From the NCBI RefSeq assembly GCF_002967765.1, contig NZ_PUHY01000004.1:1-64000 (forward strand): a stretch of DNA of 64,000 nucleotides, in the 5' to 3' direction. Positions 54,507-63,959 of this stretch are shown here, in pieces. This DNA is from Blastopirellula marina. GTDB taxonomy: Bacteria > Planctomycetota > Planctomycetia > Pirellulales > Pirellulaceae. The stretch's first letter is position 1, and the number at the start of each line of letters is the position of its first letter. The notes under the pieces were generated by a model. That model was not told the origin of the DNA, did no database searches, and saw only the letters and a program-made list of their open reading frames with translations. The translations under genes were made by a program, and so were the position numbers.

Positions 54507-55295
54507 CTAAGGTGTCCGCCGAATCTTTTCGTCGGCGCCGCGTCGTTTGCGTGGTTTCGGTTCGACCGGCGTATTGACGAAGACGATTAGCACAACACCG
54601 AGGATGATTCCGACAAGGACCATCGTCAGGAACGGAACCGGCGGACTCAAAGTTTCAAAGCCGTGCCGCATCGAGGTGCCGAAGATGGTCGCCAGCGTGA
54701 CGACCGGGAAAAAGAACGCGACTAATATGTTCAAGCGATAGGCAGAAATCGCCATACGGTGACTGCTTGCCGCTTGCTGTTCGGTTCGTTGAGCAATAAG
54801 GAAGTCGAGTTCATTCTTCGCCTCGCTGTGCAATAGCTCGGCCGAGCGTTCCAGTTCGTAAGAGCGATCGCGAAAGTTGATCGCGGCCCGATCGTGGCCG
54901 ATCAACTCGCGTGCTTTCTGCAGCGTGTTGTGCAAGTTTCGCGTCGCACGCAACAGAGGCGAGAGCTCGCTGATCACTCGAAAGTAGTCTTCGCTTGATT
55001 GCGCGTCTGCTTCCGCCTTTTCCAGCTTGTTGATCTCGGTGTTGTACTCCTCCAAATGCTTTAGCATGGCGGTCGGACCTTGGCCCAGATCGCTACTGAT
55101 CCACTTCCCTTCCGGGTTTCGCCAAAAGTAGCGTCCACTGCGGACTCGTTCGCCTAGGCGAGGAGGACGATGGGTGACTAGCAGCACATGGCCATCGGCC
55201 TGCATCACACGCTGACGGCCAGGGCCGTCTCCTAAGCGTAGGCGAAAGACTTCCGGCACTTCCCAGCTTAGCGGCAAAACAGAGGCGTTACTCAT
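54507..55295 (-). CDS. CorA-like membrane protein
   Basis: A 262-aa protein. A cytoplasmic N-terminal domain with long helices (MLKHLEEYNTEINKLEKAEADAQSSEDYF, LRATRNLHNTLQKARELIG) leads to two C-terminal TM helices: AYRLNILVAFFFPVVTLATIFGTSMRHGFE and FLTMVLVGIILGVVLIVFVN. The layout is that of CorA/ZntB transporters, but the diagnostic GMN is missing. In its place stands GTS (IFGTSM). It is therefore a degenerate or specialised relative whose ion selectivity cannot be inferred. The C-terminus is basic (KPRKRRGADEKIRR). Confidence 0.7.
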   Translation of the reverse strand: MSNASVLPLSWEVPEVFRLRLGDGPGRQRVMQADGHVLLVTHRPPRLGERVRSGRYFWRNPEGKWISSDLGQGPTAMLKHLEEYNTEINKLEKAEADAQSSEDYFRVISELSPLLRATRNLHNTLQKARELIGHDRAAINFRDRSYELERSAELLHSEAKNELDFLIAQRTEQQAASSHRMAISAYRLNILVAFFFPVVTLATIFGTSMRHGFETLSPPVPFLTMVLVGIILGVVLIVFVNTPVEPKPRKRRGADEKIRRTP

Positions 55296-55696
55296 GACCT
55301 GGGGCTCCCGCCGATTAAGGCGAAAAGTAGGGGGTAAATTGAGAATGCTTCTCAGAGGCGATTCGTTGCAGACTTCAAAAAATAGCCGAATTTCGCCACG
55401 AATCCATAAAAACAGCTCTCGAATCCCGAGGAATCTTGTCGGCGAGGTAGGATTGAACCAAAATCGGTGGTTACTTTAGGCACTGCCAGAAAATGCCATC
55501 GCGCTTCGGAGGGCCGGAAGCGAGCCGCTGGACGGTATCGCGATCATCCCATCCTCTTAGCGGACGAGCGAGTTTTCTGGCAGAGCCTTGCGTTTTCCCG
55601 ACTGCTGTGGCGGTTTCCGCCAGGTTGGATCCCCCGTAAACGCGAATCGTTTTTTTGGTTCATGAATACAAACTAGATTTCAAAAAGGAACACTCC
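55296..55696. other. Intergenic region upstream of the second DUF1080 gene
   Basis: About 400 bases between divergent genes. A small plus-strand frame at 55294-55479 lacks protein character. I find no tRNA, clear promoter or repeat. An AAGGA immediately before the next ATG is the only recognised signal. Confidence 0.35.
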
Positions 55697-56326
55697 ATGT
55701 TGAAACGTTTGGCGGCTGGTGCCGTTGTTTGTTTGATGTTGGCTGGCGTGGTCTCGGCTGCGGAAGGTGAATGGAAGTCGTTGATGGACGGCAAGTCGTT
55801 CGACGGCTGGAAGATCAGCGAAAACCCCGAGTCGTGGTCGATTGAAGATGGCGCGTTCGTCGCCAAGGGAGAACGCAGCCACCTGTTCTATGTGGGTGAA
55901 GACAAGCCGTTCAAGAACTTCGAGTTCAAGGCCAAAGTCAAAACCGACAAGACCAGCAACGGTGGGATTTACTTCCACACCAGGTTCCAAGAGACCGGTT
56001 GGCCCAAGTATGGCTTCGAAGCCCAAGTTAACAACACGCATGGCGATCCGAAGAAGACGGGCGGTATCTACTCGGTGAAAGACGTCATGAATAATTCGCC
56101 TGCCAAGGATGGCGAGTGGTTCGACTACTACATCAAAGTCGACGGCGATCACGTCGTGATCAAGATCAACGGCGAAGTCACCGCAGACTACACCGAACCG
56201 GAAGGCACCAAGCCAGGCAAGGATTTTACCCGCGTCCTCGACAAGGGAACCTTCGCCCTGCAAGCCCATGATCCAGGCAGCACCGTCTGGTTCAAAGACA
56301 TCGAAGTCAAGCGTCTGCCTGAATAA
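55697..56326 (+). CDS. Secreted DUF1080 protein
   Basis: 209 aa from the ATG at 55697, which has AAGGA seven bases upstream. Signal peptide MLKRLAAGAVVCLMLAGVVSAAE. The DUF1080 fold: WKSLMDGKSFDGWKISENPESWSIEDGAFVAKGERSHLFYVG, FKNFEFKAKVKTDKTSNGGIYFHTRF, GFEAQVNNTHGDPKKTGGIYSV, and FALQAHDPGSTVWFKDIEVKRLPE. It is the second member of the family in the window and only distantly similar to the first (25840-26538). It ends in a strong terminator. Confidence 0.9.
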   Translation: MLKRLAAGAVVCLMLAGVVSAAEGEWKSLMDGKSFDGWKISENPESWSIEDGAFVAKGERSHLFYVGEDKPFKNFEFKAKVKTDKTSNGGIYFHTRFQETGWPKYGFEAQVNNTHGDPKKTGGIYSVKDVMNNSPAKDGEWFDYYIKVDGDHVVIKINGEVTADYTEPEGTKPGKDFTRVLDKGTFALQAHDPGSTVWFKDIEVKRLPE

Positions 56327-56349
56327 CTTCGAGTACGTAAACGAATGAA

Positions 56350-56390
56350 AAAAGGCCGCGATTGCCGATCGCGGCCTTTTCTTTTTCTTG
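56350..56390 (+). terminator. Bidirectional rho-independent terminator
   Basis: A perfect 13-bp stem, AAAAGGCCGCGAT (56350-56362) with ATCGCGGCCTTTT (56368-56380), five-base loop, T-rich tail on the plus strand and an A-run on the left. It lies between the converging DUF1080 gene and the minus-strand glycosyltransferase gene and can stop both transcripts. Confidence 0.92.
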
Positions 56391-56430
56391 TTCCCACCAA
56401 CCTGCCGTCATGGGCGCAGTTGTTTCTCGC

Positions 56431-57651
56431 TTAGCTATACTCGGCGGCGTCTCCTTCGACCATGCGGCGAAGGGTATGCGGAAAGTCTGGGATCGCACTG
56501 CGAACGCGTGTCCAGGTGGGCATCTCGTGGGCGACCACTGGGTTCTCGAAGAACTCTTGCCCGCACTGCGTGATCAATTGAGCGAACCCTTCCACCGATT
56601 GCTCTTCGCTGTGTCGATCGAAGCCAAGCCCGTTGATCACGGCGTCGGCGTGGTACTGGCGAATCGCGTCTTGGGCGGCCCGCAGGTAGGCCGACTCCAG
56701 CGTGTTGAACATCCCCATGCTGAACACGATGCCACGGCTGGAAAGCGTACGGAAGATGCTGTGCAGGATGTCCGCGGTCATCTTCATCAAGCCACGCTTG
56801 GAATCTTCCAGCGAGATTGGCTGGTGTTTATGTTCGTACGGATGTCCCAAGTCGATCTGGCAAATTCGCTTAGGGGACGTATTGCGAAACACTTCGGCCA
56901 ATGTGCCGACTTCCAGACCCCAATCGCTAGGAATTCGATTCGCCCGGACCAAGGTCGACGTGACGGCGAACTCGCCTGACAGGGGATAACGGAAGCTGTT
57001 CAGAAAGACCAGGAAGTCATCGTTCCCGATCACTTGAATCAGAGAACGCAACAGGGGCGTCATTAACAGCCGGACGACACGCCCGTGCATCTTATCGGTG
57101 ACGCGGGCATAGTACGCTTTGCAGAAATCGAAGTCGAACGCCCGGTGTGCCATCGGCAAGCAAAGCCGCATTAGCATATCACGGTGGTAATTGACGATGT
57201 CGCAATCGTGCAGCGCCATCGCTTTAATTTCAGGGTCGGCCAGCAGGTAACCGAATGCAGCCCAAACGGCGCGTCCCTTGCCAGGAACCGAAACGTTGAA
57301 TCCGGCATCGGTCAACTGTTGTAATGCGGCGACGCCGCGGGGGCCATCGGTCCACAACACGCGGCACATGTTGCCAAGCTTCGCCGTTAACTGACGACAC
57401 TCTTGATAATCTTCAACATTGGGTGCGCGGTTCAGCACGACGACGATGTTCTTGAGGAATTTCGTGCCTTCCAGTTCGTCCATGATCTGGGCGAAAGCCG
57501 GAGCACGCATATCGCCGCTGGTCACCGGCAGGATCAAGCCCATCGGGTATTCACTGGTCGCGTCGACCAAGGTTTGCTCTAGCTGCTCGGAATCGACCGT
57601 ACCAAAGTCGTGCAGCGTCGAGATCGGACCATGTTGGATAAAATCGGACAA
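56431..57651 (-). CDS. Glucosyl-3-phosphoglycerate synthase (GpgS)-like glycosyltransferase
   Basis: A 406-aa GT81-type glycosyltransferase. The start is a TTG at 57651 with CAGGAG eight bases upstream. Motifs: MGLILPVTSGDMRAPAFAQIMDELEGTKFLKNIVVVLNRA (donor side), VSVPGKGRAVWAAFGYLLADPEIKAMALHDCDIVNYHRDML with an acidic DCD metal motif, YPLSGEFAVTSTLV, and WGLEVGTLAEVF. In known systems GpgS joins glucose from NDP-glucose to 3-phosphoglycerate, the first step to glucosylglycerate or mannosylglucosylglycerate. The neighbouring phosphatase and phosphorylase support that reading. Confidence 0.85.
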   Translation of the reverse strand: MSDFIQHGPISTLHDFGTVDSEQLEQTLVDATSEYPMGLILPVTSGDMRAPAFAQIMDELEGTKFLKNIVVVLNRAPNVEDYQECRQLTAKLGNMCRVLWTDGPRGVAALQQLTDAGFNVSVPGKGRAVWAAFGYLLADPEIKAMALHDCDIVNYHRDMLMRLCLPMAHRAFDFDFCKAYYARVTDKMHGRVVRLLMTPLLRSLIQVIGNDDFLVFLNSFRYPLSGEFAVTSTLVRANRIPSDWGLEVGTLAEVFRNTSPKRICQIDLGHPYEHKHQPISLEDSKRGLMKMTADILHSIFRTLSSRGIVFSMGMFNTLESAYLRAAQDAIRQYHADAVINGLGFDRHSEEQSVEGFAQLITQCGQEFFENPVVAHEMPTWTRVRSAIPDFPHTLRRMVEGDAAEYS

Positions 57652-57715
57652 GCTGTTCGCTCCTGCGGAGATGTGGGGTTAGGAGAGGGTGCCGCAGCAA
57701 ATCAAGGGAACGTTG

Positions 57716-59455
57716 CTACTGGTCAGGCTCGGTAAGCCAGACGATTTGATAAGGATCGAGCGTGATCCCCTGCCCTTCAACAACATACTCGTCGCTGATC
57801 AGATCATACGTCAGGGCATGGATCTTGGGATCACCCAGCGGTAACGCTTGCAAACGATCGGTCAGGTTGGCTAACACCAGAATCGTCTGGTCCCCATCAG
57901 GTGACGTTCGTTTGAAGCCGAAGATCGAAGCATGCCCTGTGGGGAAAACTTCGCTTGGCCCGTCTGGGTGAAACGCCGATTGCTCGACCCGGGTACGCAG
58001 TAGGTTCTGGTAGCCGGTGAAGATTTTATGCTGCAGCGATTCGTGCGCTGTGATTTGATTCTCAAGTTCCAGTCGCTCGAACTTGCGACGATTGATTCGT
58101 CGAGGAATGCCACTCTCTTCGACCCCCGCTTCATAATTTCTCGTGCCGACCAGGCTGTGGAAATAAATCCCGGGGATACCTTTCATCGCCAACATGATGG
58201 CCTGTGATGCGAGGAACCGTGTGGCGTGATGTTCTGGACTGACATCCCCCGGCTGACCCATGGCATCGACGTAGGTAATGTTCAGTTCATACGGTTTCTG
58301 CGAACCGTCGGGCATCGTCCGCATACCGACCAGGCCGCCGCGATCGTTGGTGGCGGTTACTAATTTGTCGAGATGCTCTTGCGGAACAAGCCCTTCCAGC
58401 GGTCGCACGCCAATCCCGTCGTGCGAGGCCGTGAAGTTGAAGTAAGTGGTGCCATTGGGAATGTCGTACAGCGACGCCATCCACTTGGAAAGCACCATGG
58501 CGTCTTCGTTCAGATAGGCATCGTATAGAAGCGGTGGCAAGCTGAACTGATAGACCATATGCGCTTCGTCCGCCAGTCCGAAGTAGCTGATGTTCTCAGG
58601 ATGCGGAACGTTGGTCTCCGTGAGCAGCAACACGTGCGGTGCGACGATCTCCGTTACTGTTCGGAGCAGTTTGACAGCCTCATGCGTTTCGTCGAGGTGG
58701 AGGCAAGATGTGCCGATCGTCTTCCAGAGAAACGCAATCGCGTCGAGCCGGATAATACGAGCACCGTTCTGCACATAGAACAGCAGCACATCGGTCATCG
58801 CCAGCAAGACTTCCGGACTGCCGTAGTTGAGGTCGACTTGATCAGGGCTGAACGTGGTCCAGACATGCTTTTCGCCGTCGGCCGAAGGGAATGGAGTTAG
58901 AAGCGGCAAGGCCCGCGGGCGGACGACCATGCTGAGGTCGGTTGCCGGATCGACGTCGATGAAAAACTCGTCGTACGGTTTTTCACCGGCCAGGTACTTC
59001 TGGAACCATTCGCTCTTTTGCGAGCAGTGATTCGCCACGAGGTCGAATGCCAGATTGAAGTCTTCCGCCAAGCCGAGCACGTCCTGCCAGTCGCCCGAGT
59101 TTGGATCGACATCTTTGTAGTCGACGACCGAGAAACCATCGTCCGAGGTGTAAGGATAGAACGGCAGCAGGTGGACCGTGTTGATGCAGTCCTGATACCC
59201 GTGATGGACGAGGAACTCGCGGAGGATCGCCAGGGGATGCTTTTCGCTGTGATCCGAGCCGTGGATTTGATCTGCGTAGGTGATCAGCACGACGTCGGTT
59301 TCGTCCCAGCCGGTACGTTTGGGCTCGGGGATCTTCGTGGAGTAGCTTTCCAACAAGTCCAGCAGCCGCGGCAGAACATCCGTGGCGACCGGCTCGCCAT
59401 ACATGCGAACCAAGTGCTGCTTGAGTTGATTTTGTTGTCCTGATGAGCCGACCAT
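57716..59455 (-). CDS. GH13_18 phosphorylase, sucrose/glucosylglycerate phosphorylase-like
   Basis: A 579-aa enzyme of the GH13 subfamily 18. Start at MVGSSGQQNQLKQHL. Seen: VHLLPFYPYTSDDGFSVVDYKDVDPNSGDW, FDLVANHCSQKSEWFQKYLAG, the catalytic nucleophile D238 in IIRLDAIAFLWK, the acid/base E280 in LLLTETNVPHPENISYF, and TASHDGIGVRPLEG. These fit the sucrose/glucosylglycerate phosphorylases (phosphorolysis to Glc-1-P). Because GpgS lies directly downstream on the same strand, glucosylglycerate or a related glycoside is the more likely substrate. Sucrose cannot be excluded. Confidence 0.88.
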   Translation of the reverse strand: MVGSSGQQNQLKQHLVRMYGEPVATDVLPRLLDLLESYSTKIPEPKRTGWDETDVVLITYADQIHGSDHSEKHPLAILREFLVHHGYQDCINTVHLLPFYPYTSDDGFSVVDYKDVDPNSGDWQDVLGLAEDFNLAFDLVANHCSQKSEWFQKYLAGEKPYDEFFIDVDPATDLSMVVRPRALPLLTPFPSADGEKHVWTTFSPDQVDLNYGSPEVLLAMTDVLLFYVQNGARIIRLDAIAFLWKTIGTSCLHLDETHEAVKLLRTVTEIVAPHVLLLTETNVPHPENISYFGLADEAHMVYQFSLPPLLYDAYLNEDAMVLSKWMASLYDIPNGTTYFNFTASHDGIGVRPLEGLVPQEHLDKLVTATNDRGGLVGMRTMPDGSQKPYELNITYVDAMGQPGDVSPEHHATRFLASQAIMLAMKGIPGIYFHSLVGTRNYEAGVEESGIPRRINRRKFERLELENQITAHESLQHKIFTGYQNLLRTRVEQSAFHPDGPSEVFPTGHASIFGFKRTSPDGDQTILVLANLTDRLQALPLGDPKIHALTYDLISDEYVVEGQGITLDPYQIVWLTEPDQ

Positions 59456-59498
59456 GGAACCTCTCCTATTCGGTATCCTTGTCGAGCTGTTTGATGAC

Positions 59499-60779
59499 TT
59501 ACAGGTCGTCCATACCAGTGAAGTTGGTCACCAATGCTCGCAATTTCCGTTTGAGCACCGAGTAGCTGAAAAATCGCTTGCCCAGTTCGAAGTTGTGCTC
59601 CACGACTTCCTGGCGATACGCTTCGTCCTCCATCAGGTTCCGAACCTGGGTGATGACGTCTCGTGTGAGATAACCATCCATGGTCACCACTTTGAACCCC
59701 TTTGGTTCGATGTCGGTGACGAAGATGGAATACCGATTCACGAGAATTGGCTTCTTGAAGTAAAACGCTTCGATCAATGCGTTGCCGAAACCTTCGTACA
59801 AGCTTGGATAGCTGATGAAGTCGGCGGCGGCGTAACAGTCGCCCAGCGTATACAGCTTCTTGCCATCCTCGGCGATGCCCCGTTCTTCACCCACGCGTTC
59901 GGCGACGAAACGGATGTCGACATTTTGTCGATCGGCCATCTCTTGCAGGGCGTTCTTGTATTCGTCCCCTTCGTCGCCTGATTCGTGCGTGACGACCAGT
60001 TTGTACTTGGGGTTGTTCAGCGAATTGACCAAGGCAATCGCATGCTCGATCCCTTTTCGCGGCACAACGCGTGTTGGCTGCAGGATCACAATATCATCAT
60101 ACGATAATCCGATGTCTTCTTTAAACGATTGAGGGTAATCGTCGTGGACCGGCGGGTCCTCGAAGTCGAGAACGTTGGGAACCAGGATCGACGACTGCCC
60201 CTTACGGTGGGAAAGGTCCATTTGCCCAGGCAAGTTAATCGTCACATGTTGAATCGAAGGCAACGTCGGTGGAAATGCCATCGAAAGAATGTCACTTACC
60301 GCGTTCACGCTAAAACGATCACGCTCCCAGTAGAAATCGTGATGGTGCGCGATCGTGGGGAAACCGGTTTCCGCGATGAACATCGTGATCGCCACGCCCA
60401 GTGGAACGTTCATCGGAATACAAAGCGCATTCTGCACAATCATCACTTCGATGTTGAAGCGACGCGTGAACTCGTACAAGGTGTGCTTCAGGTATTCGGC
60501 CAGCGCAAAGATACGCCGTGAAACCTCGGGATCGCGGGTGGTGGTTCCGAAGATCCGGCGATTAATCCACTGGATATCGGGATGGCCGAAATAGGCATGC
60601 GGAACCAGGCTGGTGATGTCGGGATTGGTATCCATCTTCCCGCCATACCAGTAGCTGACATGTTTGTTGTCCCACAGGACCTTCGCCCATTTTGCCGATT
60701 CCAGCGAAACACCATCGGTTCCGGCAAAACGAGTCCCCACAAAGCCAATATTGTGCCCTGTGATTTCAGGTACGTTCAT
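59499..60779 (-). CDS. GT4 family glycosyltransferase
   Basis: A 426-aa GT-B fold enzyme. The N-terminal domain opens [27 protein letters not shown], and a [12 protein letters not shown] region follows. The C-terminal donor domain has [22 protein letters not shown] and the EX7E region [27 protein letters not shown]. It lies between the HAD gene (stop-to-start gap of six bases) and the phosphorylase. A mannosylglucosylglycerate synthase-type role is plausible from context but not shown by the sequence. Confidence 0.85.
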   Translation of the reverse strand: MNVPEITGHNIGFVGTRFAGTDGVSLESAKWAKVLWDNKHVSYWYGGKMDTNPDITSLVPHAYFGHPDIQWINRRIFGTTTRDPEVSRRIFALAEYLKHTLYEFTRRFNIEVMIVQNALCIPMNVPLGVAITMFIAETGFPTIAHHHDFYWERDRFSVNAVSDILSMAFPPTLPSIQHVTINLPGQMDLSHRKGQSSILVPNVLDFEDPPVHDDYPQSFKEDIGLSYDDIVILQPTRVVPRKGIEHAIALVNSLNNPKYKLVVTHESGDEGDEYKNALQEMADRQNVDIRFVAERVGEERGIAEDGKKLYTLGDCYAAADFISYPSLYEGFGNALIEAFYFKKPILVNRYSIFVTDIEPKGFKVVTMDGYLTRDVITQVRNLMEDEAYRQEVVEHNFELGKRFFSYSVLKRKLRALVTNFTGMDDL

Positions 60780-60785
60780 AGTGGT

Positions 60786-61667
60786 TTATCTCGGAAGGCA
60801 GGCCAAAATGTCTGAAAGTCTTGTGAGCGTTACATCAGGTTGAATTGGCAACATTCGAGCATCATCCTTCCGCAGTCGAAGACTGCGTTGATCTCCCGCG
60901 AAGAGAGCAGTTTTCATGCCAACTTGCGAAGCGGGTTGGACGTCGTTCAGCATATCGTTGCCAACATACAGAATATGACACACATCAATTCCGGCGCCGG
61001 CCAGCGATTGGGCCGCAGCCGAATAAAGGGCTTTTCCGGGCTTGGCCAAGCGATGCTGGTAGGAAAAAAAGCAGTTCTCCGGCTGAAAGCCATTTTCCTC
61101 AAGCGTGCCTCCGAGGAAGTATTCCACGATTTTCGGCGTAAAGAACTGGGCATTGCTGATAATTCCGAGCGTTAATCCGCGTTCTCGGAGGGCCCCAATC
61201 ACCTCCGCCAGGCCTGGCATGGGCCAGACCGGATTCACCCGCGATTCAAATTCCAGGGCAAAGACCGCTGGATCAAAATCGTCCGGAACGGTCACCTGCT
61301 TCTTCCGAATCGCCGAGGCAAAAACTTTTTGCCAAATCTCTTCCACGACGATCTCTGGATAAGAAGTGCCTCTTTTAGTGGCAGTTTTGTGATCACCTTT
61401 GATCACCGAGTAAAACTGCCCCACCATGTCGTCGGCCGGCATCTTGCTGGTCACACCGCATGCTTCCCAAGCCGCCTCCAGGCAATCTCCCTTGGACATT
61501 TCCATCGCCGTGCCGACATCGCCACTGCCGCTCACCAACAACGTGCCGTAGATATCGAAGACTACCGCGCGTATGCCAGGTATCTCTTTCAATTGCGGCT
61601 GAAGCTCGGTCGGAATTGGCTCGAGCGGGTGGCGGTTGCGGTCGAGGATTTCCGTCAGGCGGTTCAT
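60786..61667 (-). CDS. HAD family phosphatase
   Basis: A 293-aa HAD hydrolase. Motif I RAVVFDIYGTLLVSG, motif II LGIISNAQFF, motif III KPGKALYSAAAQS and motif IV ILYVGNDMLNDVQPASQVGMKTALFAGD. The cap region includes FDPAVFALEFESRV. It overlaps the upstream glycosyltransferase stop by ATGA, so the two are translationally coupled. In a GpgS cluster such an enzyme may act as the phosphatase that removes the phosphate from glucosyl-3-phosphoglycerate. The usual GpgP belongs to another family, so this is inference. Confidence 0.85.
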   Translation of the reverse strand: MNRLTEILDRNRHPLEPIPTELQPQLKEIPGIRAVVFDIYGTLLVSGSGDVGTAMEMSKGDCLEAAWEACGVTSKMPADDMVGQFYSVIKGDHKTATKRGTSYPEIVVEEIWQKVFASAIRKKQVTVPDDFDPAVFALEFESRVNPVWPMPGLAEVIGALRERGLTLGIISNAQFFTPKIVEYFLGGTLEENGFQPENCFFSYQHRLAKPGKALYSAAAQSLAGAGIDVCHILYVGNDMLNDVQPASQVGMKTALFAGDQRSLRLRKDDARMLPIQPDVTLTRLSDILACLPR

Positions 61668-63235
61668 GAGCTTTCCAATCGCACGGGATGAAATCGAGCC
61701 AGATCGACAAACTGATTTAAGATGTCGCCGGCGCCCTCGAACGGGCGAACCGGACCAGGCGTTTGCTGCATCAACTTCGTGTATTGTTCCCGCAGTCGCT
61801 CGCCCGTGTCACGTAAGCCGAACCGGGCCAACACGACTTTGGCGTTGGCGGTGATGGTCGCCTCGAAGTTGGCATTGGGTTGAACCAATGGACGCATCAC
61901 TTGTTCGTTGGCATCGACAATCGACTCCGCCAGGTCTTTGTCCTTGGTAACGGCATCGATGACCTCCCGCTGCGTCTCGGTGGTTAGCAGGGCGAAGTCG
62001 ATCCATTCTTCGTTTAGCCGTTGATCGAGTTGTTCTTCGGCATGTGCGAGTGCAGTGGCGTCGAGCTCGAAGTCGTTCAGCACGTTACCAAACAGTTCCA
62101 GCATTCTTTGACGATAGCTGCTCACGGAAAAGACTTCGTGCCCGTCGATCGGCGAACGAACCGGGATCCACATCGCCGCGGTCAAGCTATCGAGTCGGAG
62201 GCCTGCCTGCTTAAAGTCATCCGAGATCTCCGGCAGATCTCGCCCGATCAGCAAGTTATTGGTTAGCCACGCTTCCAGAAACACCATCCCGAAACCTTCC
62301 GCCACGCTGGTGTTGATAATCGCGTCGGCAGCCGCCAGGTTTTCGTGAAACGTCAAACCATCCTCACCACCTACATCAAACTTGCAAGGCAGGTCTCGCT
62401 CTTCCGCAAACTTCTTCCACACCTCATACGAAGTCAATTCGTCCGGGTTAACCGGCGCCAAGGTTAAACCGAACGTCGCCGGCCTGGGCGCTAGCGCCGA
62501 CCAAAGTACCAGTTCGCCCACGTTCTTACGGCGAATGCCTCGCACGGGATAAAGGATGAACGGTTGCAGCTCCGGAACGGCAAACTTCTCGCGAAGTTTC
62601 TTCCGCGCAGCGGCATGATGTGGAAGCTGCGAATAGGGCTGGACAGGGTTGGGAAGCCAGACGAGGTGGCTTTCTTCGAAGCCGGCGCTTTGCAAGATCT
62701 TTCGATCGCGCGAATTGAGCACCGCGTAGTGGACGTGTGGGGCTTGGAAGTAGACCTCTTGCATGCCACAGCCACGCTCGGCGTAATAAGCGATCTGACG
62801 GCGATAATTGTCGGGTCGGAAGTCTTCGGCGAAGTCGTGCAACTGAAGCAGCAAGCGATATCCATCAGCGGCCAGCTTGCTGAGCGCATCGGGCCAGGAA
62901 ACGTTCTTGCCGAGCGTATGGTTGTGCACATGCAGTAAGGTGTCGTCGGGCGAAAGATCTAACCGAGTCAGCGCCGCAACCATGTCCTGATAGGGTGCTT
63001 CTGGGCTGGACTGGACAACCGTGTCGTAGTCGATGCTGGAAACGACTTCCAGTTCAACACGTGCTAGCGCTGGTTCTTTCGCAGTCGGCCAACCCGTCGC
63101 GCGACCTCCATAGAAGACGACAATTCGCTCGAAATTCTCGTTTGCGCCTGCCTCATGCAGCGACCGCAGGTGATTCAAGATCACCTGGGTGACGCCTCCG
63201 CGGTTAAGGTGATGATGCACGATTGCCAGATTCAT
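61664..63235 (-). CDS. GT4 glycosyltransferase
   Basis: 523 aa from the ATG of MNLAIVHHHLNRGGVTQVILNHL at 63235. The frame can be read to 63724, but that lies across the ECF sigma gene on the other strand and is not credible. N-terminal GT-B pattern HHHLNRGGVTQV. C-terminal portion has HLVWLPNPVQPYSQ, LYPVRGIRRKNVGELVLWSALAPRPATFGLTLAP and INTSVAEGFGMVFLEAWLTNNLLIGRDLPEI. It heads the five-gene cluster, and its start is divergent from the sigma factor. Its acceptor and donor are not known. Confidence 0.85.
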   Translation of the reverse strand: MNLAIVHHHLNRGGVTQVILNHLRSLHEAGANENFERIVVFYGGRATGWPTAKEPALARVELEVVSSIDYDTVVQSSPEAPYQDMVAALTRLDLSPDDTLLHVHNHTLGKNVSWPDALSKLAADGYRLLLQLHDFAEDFRPDNYRRQIAYYAERGCGMQEVYFQAPHVHYAVLNSRDRKILQSAGFEESHLVWLPNPVQPYSQLPHHAAARKKLREKFAVPELQPFILYPVRGIRRKNVGELVLWSALAPRPATFGLTLAPVNPDELTSYEVWKKFAEERDLPCKFDVGGEDGLTFHENLAAADAIINTSVAEGFGMVFLEAWLTNNLLIGRDLPEISDDFKQAGLRLDSLTAAMWIPVRSPIDGHEVFSVSSYRQRMLELFGNVLNDFELDATALAHAEEQLDQRLNEEWIDFALLTTETQREVIDAVTKDKDLAESIVDANEQVMRPLVQPNANFEATITANAKVVLARFGLRDTGERLREQYTKLMQQTPGPVRPFEGAGDILNQFVDLARFHPVRLESS

Positions 63236-63370
63236 CGCGAGATTCCGTCTTTGCGAGCCATTTTCGGGCAGTGCATTCTCTGCCGCCTTGTGGACTGTTA
63301 AGCTAGACTTGGTAGGCCGGAGAATCAAGTCGGCCCCCCTACTCTGCCTCCTCTCAGGATTCTGATTTTC

Positions 63371-63949
63371 ATGAGTGATGACGTCGAAAGCTTGCTCGCT
63401 TCTCTTTCCGAAGGGAACCAGGCCGCGGCGGACAAACTTCTGCCGGTGCTGTACCAAGAGCTGAAAGGCATCGCCAATCAGCATATGCGGAACGAACGTG
63501 CCGATCATACGTTGCAAGCGACCGCCTTGGTGCATGAAGCATTCCTGAAGCTCGTCGATCAGAATCGTGTCCAGTGGCAAGGCAAAGCCCACTTCTGTGC
63601 CGTTGCTTCCAACATCATGCGGCGCATCCTGGTGGATCATGCGCGCACCAAGAACGCCGCCAAGCGGGGCAAAGGGGCCCAGCGAATCACGTTGGAAGAA
63701 GGGCTCGTCGCTGGCGATCCCCAAAGCAACGTCGACTTGGTCGAGTTGGACGAGCTGCTAACCGAATTGGCCACGCTCAATCCGAGACATGCCAAGATTA
63801 TTGAGATGCGCTATTTCGCCGGGATGACCGTCGAAGAAACGGCTGCCGCGCTCGACGTGTCCGTTTCGACGGTGAAAGGAGATTGGCGAATGGCCAAAGC
63901 GTGGCTTACTTCGCGGATGGAAAGCGACACCGAGACTTCCGAGGACTAG
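63371..63949 (+). CDS. ECF-like RNA polymerase sigma factor (TIGR02999 type)
   Basis: A 192-aa sigma-70 family factor. Region 2 reads LLPVLYQELKGIANQHMRNERADHTLQATALVHEAFLKLVDQ, and WQGKAHFCAVASNIMRRILVDHARTKNAAKRG follows. Region 4 has LNPRHAKIIEMRYFAGMTVEETAAALDVSVSTVKGDWRMAKAWL, a normal HTH. This is the planctomycete- and acidobacteria-type group with LVHEA in region 2. Such factors are usually paired with a protein kinase gene, as seems the case here. Confidence 0.92.
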   Translation: MSDDVESLLASLSEGNQAAADKLLPVLYQELKGIANQHMRNERADHTLQATALVHEAFLKLVDQNRVQWQGKAHFCAVASNIMRRILVDHARTKNAAKRGKGAQRITLEEGLVAGDPQSNVDLVELDELLTELATLNPRHAKIIEMRYFAGMTVEETAAALDVSVSTVKGDWRMAKAWLTSRMESDTETSED

Positions 63950-63959
63950 GCAGCATCCC

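Noticed and set aside
55294-55479. Small plus-strand frame of 61 codons
   Set aside because: Very basic, no ribosome binding site, and overlapping the CorA-like gene start on the other strand.
63236-63724. Upstream extension of the minus-strand GT4 gene
   Set aside because: It crosses the opposite-strand ECF sigma gene, which has full family motifs. The GT4 N-terminal signature starts only at 63235.
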